Shown in pieces: positions 34,093 to 38,254 of a stretch of 38,254 nt of DNA. The notes beneath the pieces were generated by a model. The model was given only the letters and a program-made list of their open reading frames with translations. It was not told the DNA's origin and did not search any database. Each line of letters begins with the position of its first letter. Position 1 is the first letter of the stretch. Origin of the DNA: Lachnospiraceae bacterium (lineage in GTDB: Bacteria; Bacillota; Clostridia; Lachnospirales; Lachnospiraceae); assembly GCA_024684215.1 (NCBI GenBank), contig JAIKXH010000058.1, forward strand, positions 1 through 38,254. The letters run 5' to 3'. Made by a program: the position numbers and the translations under genes.

Positions 34093-34122
34093 TTGAGATA
34101 TCACATTGATTTATGATAAAAT
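34093..34122 (+). promoter_or_regulatory. Possible promoter for the flavodoxin/SCP2 gene
   Basis: TTGAGA at 34093-34098 and TAAAAT at 34117-34122 with an 18-nt spacer, about 40 nt before the start codon at 34163, after the end of the pilus operon. Confidence 0.5.
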
Positions 34123-34162
34123 AGATACGTTGTTTGAAAGCAGTATTTTTGGAGGCGAATAC

Positions 34163-35155
34163 ATGAATATTGCCATATACTACGGTGGACGCGGAATAAT
34201 CGACGATCCTACACTTACCGTGATCGGAAAAATACAAAGTGTTCTTGAGGAACTCAGAGTAAACGTCACAAGATACAATCTTTATGAATATAAAAACACT
34301 ATCCCTACACTGGCTCAGACCATAAATGATGCCGATGGGATAATTCTTGCGTCAACTGTTGAGTGGTACGGTATCGGCGGCTATATGCTTCAATTTTTGG
34401 ATGCATGCTGGCAATTTGCCGATAAAGAGAAAATAGCAGGTATATATATGATGCCTGTGGTCATGTCCAGGACATACGGAGAGAGGGAGGCAAAACTTGC
34501 TCTCGATGAGGCATGGGAGATACTTGGTGGAAAGCCCTGCAGCGGTGTTTGCGGTTATATTGAAAATGCAGTTGATTTAGAGCTTAACTCCAATTACCTT
34601 GAGTTGATAGAAAAGAAAGCCGAGAATTTATATAGAACGGTAAATCAAAAGCTTATATCTCTTCCTGCCAGCAACAAGATTATAAAACAGAAGGTTGCGC
34701 TTCCCGGTACGGATAATCTTTCGCCCGAGGAATCTGAGCAACTCTCCAAATATGTATCAGACGATACTTATGTTCAGACTCAGAAACAGGATATACAAGA
34801 GCTTGCAAATATATTTAGGACACAAATGGCTTCCGGTGAAAAGGGTGCATATGAGGATTATCCCGATGCCATAAAAAAAGCATTTGTTCCCAAGCCCGGA
34901 ATTGCCGGATCATATATCATAAAGATAGAAGGAAAAACCGAGGACCTTGTTATTAAACTTACGGGTGTAGGAATAGAATGCGGATACGGCTCTTTGGAAA
35001 AGCCGGATTTGGTTATGGAAGTTGCAAGACAGGTTTTTGAAGATATTTTAGCCGGAAGAAATTCATTTCAGCATGCGTTTATGTCCGACTCTATGAAGAT
35101 GAAGGGAGACTTCAGACTTTTAAGAGCTTTGGATGAGGTAATGAATTTTCAGTAA
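34163..35155 (+). CDS. Flavodoxin-like protein with C-terminal SCP2 domain
   Basis: 330 residues in two parts. Residues ~1-165 look like an NADPH-dependent FMN reductase/flavodoxin fold: a first strand MNIAIYYGGRG, then ADGIILASTVEWYGIGGYM in the flavin-binding loop region. Residues ~215-330 resemble an SCP2 sterol-carrier fold, which binds hydrophobic ligands (AGSYIIKIEGK...DLVMEVARQVFEDILAGR). The ATG at 34163 is set by GGAGG at 34151-34155; the earlier in-frame ATG at 34106 lies in the promoter region. No membrane segment. The fusion suggests redox or lipid-ligand chemistry, but I cannot name the substrate. Confidence 0.8.
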   Translation: MNIAIYYGGRGIIDDPTLTVIGKIQSVLEELRVNVTRYNLYEYKNTIPTLAQTINDADGIILASTVEWYGIGGYMLQFLDACWQFADKEKIAGIYMMPVVMSRTYGEREAKLALDEAWEILGGKPCSGVCGYIENAVDLELNSNYLELIEKKAENLYRTVNQKLISLPASNKIIKQKVALPGTDNLSPEESEQLSKYVSDDTYVQTQKQDIQELANIFRTQMASGEKGAYEDYPDAIKKAFVPKPGIAGSYIIKIEGKTEDLVIKLTGVGIECGYGSLEKPDLVMEVARQVFEDILAGRNSFQHAFMSDSMKMKGDFRLLRALDEVMNFQ

Positions 35156-35174
35156 CAATGCCGGTTTAAAAGTA

Positions 35175-35203
35175 TTGGCTCTATAAATATAGAGATATAT
35201 TAA
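35175..35203 (+). promoter_or_regulatory. Possible weak promoter for the HIT gene
   Basis: TTGGCT at 35175-35180 and TATTAA at 35198-35203, spaced by 17 nt. Each box matches the consensus at 4 of 6 bases. It lies in the short gap between the flavodoxin/SCP2 gene and the HIT gene. Confidence 0.35.
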
Positions 35204-35228
35204 GGTTGACCAAAAGGAGAGCTTTGCC

Positions 35229-35639
35229 GTGAAAAAAGATGATTGCATTTTTTGCAAAATAGCAAATGGAGAAATTCCGTCAAACACTGTTTATGAGGAT
35301 GACGATTTTAGAGCGATTCTCGATATGGGACCCGCTGCTAAAGGTCATACGCTTCTTTTGCCAAAGCAGCATGCTGACAATATATTTGAACTTCCTGACG
35401 AAACTGCCGCAAAAGCTCTTGTGATTGCGAAGCAGATTGGCAAAAAGCTGGTAGATAAGCTTGGCGCGGACGGATTAAATATTGTTCAGAACAACGGAGA
35501 AGTTGCGGGGCAGACCGTTATGCATTTTCATATTCATATAATACCCAGATATAACAATGACAATCAAAAAATAGGATGGGTACCCGGAAAGCCTTCAAGC
35601 GAAGAGCTTTTGGAAGTATGCAAGCAAATCAACGCTTGA
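35229..35639 (+). CDS. HIT family nucleotide hydrolase (HinT-like)
   Basis: 136 residues. The histidine triad motif HFHIH at 99-103 followed by IIPRY is the catalytic centre of purine nucleoside phosphoramidases. Cys6 and Cys9 with His40 could form the zinc site found in some HinT proteins. The length is typical. The start is a GTG at 35229 preceded by AGGAGA 8 nt away. Only 9 nt separate it from the fumarase alpha gene, so they are probably co-transcribed. Confidence 0.94.
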   Translation: MKKDDCIFCKIANGEIPSNTVYEDDDFRAILDMGPAAKGHTLLLPKQHADNIFELPDETAAKALVIAKQIGKKLVDKLGADGLNIVQNNGEVAGQTVMHFHIHIIPRYNNDNQKIGWVPGKPSSEELLEVCKQINA

Positions 35640-35648
35640 GGTGTTTAA

Positions 35649-36491
35649 ATGAAGACAATTGATGTAAAAACTATTACAGAAACGATAGCTCAGATGTGTG
35701 TGGAAGCTAATCACTATCTCACTGAAGATATGAAGGAAGTTCTTGATAAGGCGACGGAAGAGGAAGAATCTCTTATCGGAAAAAGAGTACTGGGACAGCT
35801 TCAGGAAAACCTTAAGATTGCCGGAGATGACATGATACCCATATGCCAGGATACCGGCATGGCAGTTATCTTTATGGAGATCGGACAGGAAGTGCATTTT
35901 GAGGGAGGATTTCTCGAAGATGCAATTAATGAGGGCGTCAGAAGGGGATATGTAGACGGATTTTTGAGAAAGTCCGTTGTCAAGGACCCTATAGAGAGAG
36001 AAAATACCAAGGACAATACTCCTGCGGTTGTTCATTACAGTATTGTACCCGGAGATAGGGTAAAGATTACGGTCGCACCTAAAGGATTCGGAAGTGAAAA
36101 CATGAGCAGGGTGTTTATGTTAAAGCCTGCAGACGGAATAGAAGGGGTGAAGGCTGCCGTTCTTACAGCCGTTAAAGACGCGGGGCCCAATGCATGCCCT
36201 CCCATGGTTGTAGGTGTAGGTATAGGCGGCACTTTTGAAAAGTGTGCATTTCTTGCCAAAAAGGCGCTTACAAGATCTGTAAATGTACGCTCCGATATAC
36301 CTTACGTCAGAGATATGGAAGAAGAGCTTCTTGAGAAGATTAATAAAAGCGGAATAGGTCCCGGAGGACTGGGCGGAACAAAAACCGCACTTGCGGTTAA
36401 TGTAGAGACATACCCTACACATATAGCAGGCCTTCCCGTTGCAGTTAATATATGCTGCCATGTAAACCGACACGCTGTCAGAGTATTATAG
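35649..36491 (+). CDS. Class I fumarate hydratase (or tartrate dehydratase) alpha subunit
   Basis: 280-residue N-terminal half of the oxygen-sensitive [4Fe-4S] hydratase that interconverts fumarate and malate. The iron-sulfur ligands are most likely Cys66 (PICQDTGM), Cys183 (GPNACPP) and one of Cys269/Cys270 (NICCHVNRH). The GIGPGGLGGTKTAL motif near 236-249 is typical of the family. GAGGTG about 7 nt upstream supports the ATG. It follows the HIT gene by 9 nt. Family resemblance cannot exclude L-tartrate dehydratase or a related hydratase. Confidence 0.93.
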   Translation: MKTIDVKTITETIAQMCVEANHYLTEDMKEVLDKATEEEESLIGKRVLGQLQENLKIAGDDMIPICQDTGMAVIFMEIGQEVHFEGGFLEDAINEGVRRGYVDGFLRKSVVKDPIERENTKDNTPAVVHYSIVPGDRVKITVAPKGFGSENMSRVFMLKPADGIEGVKAAVLTAVKDAGPNACPPMVVGVGIGGTFEKCAFLAKKALTRSVNVRSDIPYVRDMEEELLEKINKSGIGPGGLGGTKTALAVNVETYPTHIAGLPVAVNICCHVNRHAVRVL

Positions 36492-36627
36492 AAAAACTAC
36501 CATAGAAGAATTATTGTAAAATATTAATGTAGAAGTTTTTGTAATAAAGACTAATTAGCAAGTGTATGAACCCATGAACTTATAATCGGGGTTTAATTTA
36601 TCAGATTAAAAAAGAGAGTAACACAAA

Positions 36628-37194
36628 ATGAGTACAGGTGATAACGGTATTTATATACAGGTACCTTTTCCTAAGGAAGTAAGCGAAGGTCTAAGAGCCG
36701 GAGATTATATCTATCTCACCGGAACTATTTATACTGCAAGAGACGCAGCACATAAGAGGATGTATGAGGCTTTGGAAAAGGGAGAGCAGCTACCATTTGA
36801 TATAGAAGGCAATGTTATTTATTATATGGGTCCTTCACCGGCGAGGGATGGAAGAGCAATCGGATCGGCGGGTCCTACTACAGCCAGCCGTATGGATAAG
36901 TATGCCCCTAAGCTTTTGGATTTGGGGCTTTTGGGAATGATAGGAAAAGGTAAAAGGACACAGGAAGTAAAAGATGCTATCATCAGAAACAAGGCTGTTT
37001 ACTTTGCAGCTGTTGGCGGGGCTGGGGCTCTTTTGTCAAAGGCAATCAAATCTTCAGAAGTAATTGCTTATGATGATTTGGGTACTGAGGCAATAAGAAA
37101 ACTTACCGTTGAAAACTTTCCTGTTATAGTGGTTATGGACTGCAAAGGAAACAATTTGTACGAGACTGCGATAAAAGAATACTGTAAGGAATAA
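36628..37194 (+). CDS. Class I fumarate hydratase beta subunit
   Basis: 188-residue partner that completes the active site of the two-subunit enzyme. The motifs YLTGTIYTARDAAHKR near residues 28-44, then YMGPSPA and GSAGPTTASRMD near 66-89, match the beta/C-terminal domain of class I fumarases. The length is normal. A spacer of 136 nt separates it from the alpha gene, longer than usual for coupled subunits; it holds a TATAAT at 36581-36586 without a convincing -35, so a separate promoter is possible. The ribosome binding site (AGAGAG) is weak. Confidence 0.93.
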   Translation: MSTGDNGIYIQVPFPKEVSEGLRAGDYIYLTGTIYTARDAAHKRMYEALEKGEQLPFDIEGNVIYYMGPSPARDGRAIGSAGPTTASRMDKYAPKLLDLGLLGMIGKGKRTQEVKDAIIRNKAVYFAAVGGAGALLSKAIKSSEVIAYDDLGTEAIRKLTVENFPVIVVMDCKGNNLYETAIKEYCKE

Positions 37195-37278
37195 CAGTCT
37201 AAATATATCCTAAATCATAAGGAGAAATACATATTTGGGGGGACCAAAATATTATTTGAAAAATACTCAAATAAGTGT

Positions 37279-37307
37279 TTGACAAAAGCAGACCCCCTAT
37301 GTATAAT
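37279..37307 (+). promoter_or_regulatory. Consensus promoter for tRNA-Ser
   Basis: Perfect TTGACA at 37279-37284 and perfect TATAAT at 37302-37307 with a 17-nt spacer, the full sigma-A consensus, about 65 nt before the tRNA. The preceding stretch (37195-37278) holds no gene that I can support. Confidence 0.92.
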
Positions 37308-37372
37308 AATCAATGCGTCCTTTGGAAAAGCACCTTAGGACATACATATTGGTAGGATAGCAATTCAGATTT

Positions 37373-37460
37373 GGAGAAATACTCAAGAGGCTGAAGAGGC
37401 GCCCCTGCTAAGGGTGTAGGTCGGGCAACCGGCGCGAGGGTTCAAATCCCTCTTTCTCCG
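37373..37460 (+). tRNA. tRNA-Ser (anticodon GCT)
   Basis: An 88-nt class II tRNA. The acceptor stem GGAGAAA pairs with TTTCTCC. The anticodon stem CGCCC/GGGTG encloses CTGCTAA, giving anticodon GCT (37407-37409), which reads AGC and AGT. A long variable arm (GTCGGGCAACCGGC) is typical of serine tRNAs. The T-loop is GGTTCAAATCC. Discriminator G, no encoded CCA. Confidence 0.95.
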
Positions 37461-37473
37461 TTTTACTGTAAGT

Positions 37474-37500
37474 AAAAGGAATGCGGTAGCATTCCTTTTT
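37474..37500 (+). terminator. Rho-independent terminator after tRNA-Ser
   Basis: Perfect 11-bp stem AAAAGGAATGC/GCATTCCTTTT with a GGTA loop, ending in T. It makes the tRNA a single-gene unit together with the consensus promoter. Confidence 0.92.
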
Positions 37501-37630
37501 ATATCCAATTAATTACAGTAAATAAGTTTTTTAATGCTACATTATGTAGTGGATAAAAACGAGAAAACCACTAGAAATAAGCCTGTTAAACATCGATTGA
37601 AAATTTTTTGAAAAAAAATAAAAAAAGATG

Positions 37631-37659
37631 TTGACACAGAAACGATAAGGTGGTATTCT
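37631..37659 (+). promoter_or_regulatory. Promoter of the rRNA operon with A-rich UP element
   Basis: TTGACA at 37631-37636 and TATTCT at 37654-37659, 17-nt spacer. The 40 nt upstream are nearly pure A/T with A-tracts, as expected for an UP element. The gap from 37501 to here also has a near-palindrome CTACAT-T-ATGTAG (37537-37549) of unknown role. Confidence 0.85.
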
Positions 37660-37860
37660 AACAAAGCTGTCGCCGAGAACGGCACAGCAAGTTCCTTGAT
37701 AACTGAACAGCAATGCAACCCTGAAGATTCCAAAATCTTAAAACTCCATCTGAGGTTTTAAGATGTGAATAATTCAGAGAACATGATCAGAAATGATCAA
37801 CCCAAATAACAGTAAATGTTATGGATAAAAGCCAGTTTGACTGGCTGAGATTAAACTTTT
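37660..37860 (+). promoter_or_regulatory. rRNA operon leader with several hairpins
   Basis: About 200 nt between promoter and 16S. It contains a hairpin GCTGT-C-GCCG/CGGC-ACAGC near 37666-37688, a stretch CCTTGATAACTGAACAG typical of Firmicutes rRNA leaders, a 10-bp hairpin (37735-37744 with 37755-37764), a TGATCA repeat near 37783-37800, and AGCCAG/CTGGCT (37830-37846). Some of these probably pair with the 16S trailer for RNase III processing, but the partner lies outside the window. Confidence 0.65.

Positions 37861-38254
<394 letters not shown>

Overview
The window looks like the chromosome of an anaerobic, flagellated, Gram-positive bacterium of the family Lachnospiraceae (Clostridia), possibly close to Butyrivibrio. 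Three things point there: the start of a cluster-XIVa-type 16S rRNA gene at the right end; several families I know mainly from Lachnospiraceae and relatives (DUF3881, DUF6240, DUF6382, DUF5702, Flp1-type pilin); and a monoderm-style Tad pilus locus with no secretin. The genus is a guess. No insertion sequence, phage gene or CRISPR array was seen.

Layout, left to right. (1) 71-3236, housekeeping: seryl-tRNA synthetase, a small membrane protein, a DUF3881 protein, tRNA-Arg(CCT) with a terminator, and TrmL. (2) 3422-7133, an ABC export system of the gliding-type (GldA/F/G-like) architecture: ATPase, permease fused to a GldG-like extracytoplasmic domain, and a DUF4340 protein; then rsmA and a strong terminator. 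(3) 8228-13748, a promoter, a very large acidic TPR protein with a degenerate AAA-like C-terminus, and the glycogen branching enzyme glgB. (4) 13790-18956, three large multi-pass membrane proteins (DUF6044, a GT-C-like protein on the minus strand, DUF6020), probably linked to envelope glycans. (5) 19041-23592, a flagellar cluster: a 955-aa DUF6240 protein with a FliK-like end, flagellin, and FliS. (6) 23833-34046, a Tad/Flp type IVb pilus operon with its own near-consensus promoter and a structured 5' leader: prepilin peptidase, TadZ-like protein, TadA ATPase, TadB and TadC platform proteins, Flp pilin, DUF5702 protein, two TadE-like pseudopilins, a second prepilin peptidase and an FHA protein. 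(7) 34093-37194, metabolism: a flavodoxin-like/SCP2 protein, a HIT hydrolase and a two-subunit class I fumarase. (8) 37279-38254, tRNA-Ser(GCT) with consensus promoter and terminator, then the rRNA promoter, leader and the first ~394 nt of 16S rRNA.

The most distinctive part is the pilus locus. By established family logic TadA powers assembly through TadB/TadC, the peptidases process Flp and the pseudopilins, and TadZ and the FHA protein are candidates for placement and signalling. Departures from the textbook Tad set are a 150-nt folded leader that matches no riboswitch I know, a TadC with a ~195-residue extracytoplasmic insert, two different prepilin peptidases, and a TadE-like protein ending in two His/Cys metal-site-like repeats. 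The second notable item is the 1135-aa TPR/acidic-repeat/pseudo-AAA protein next to glgB.
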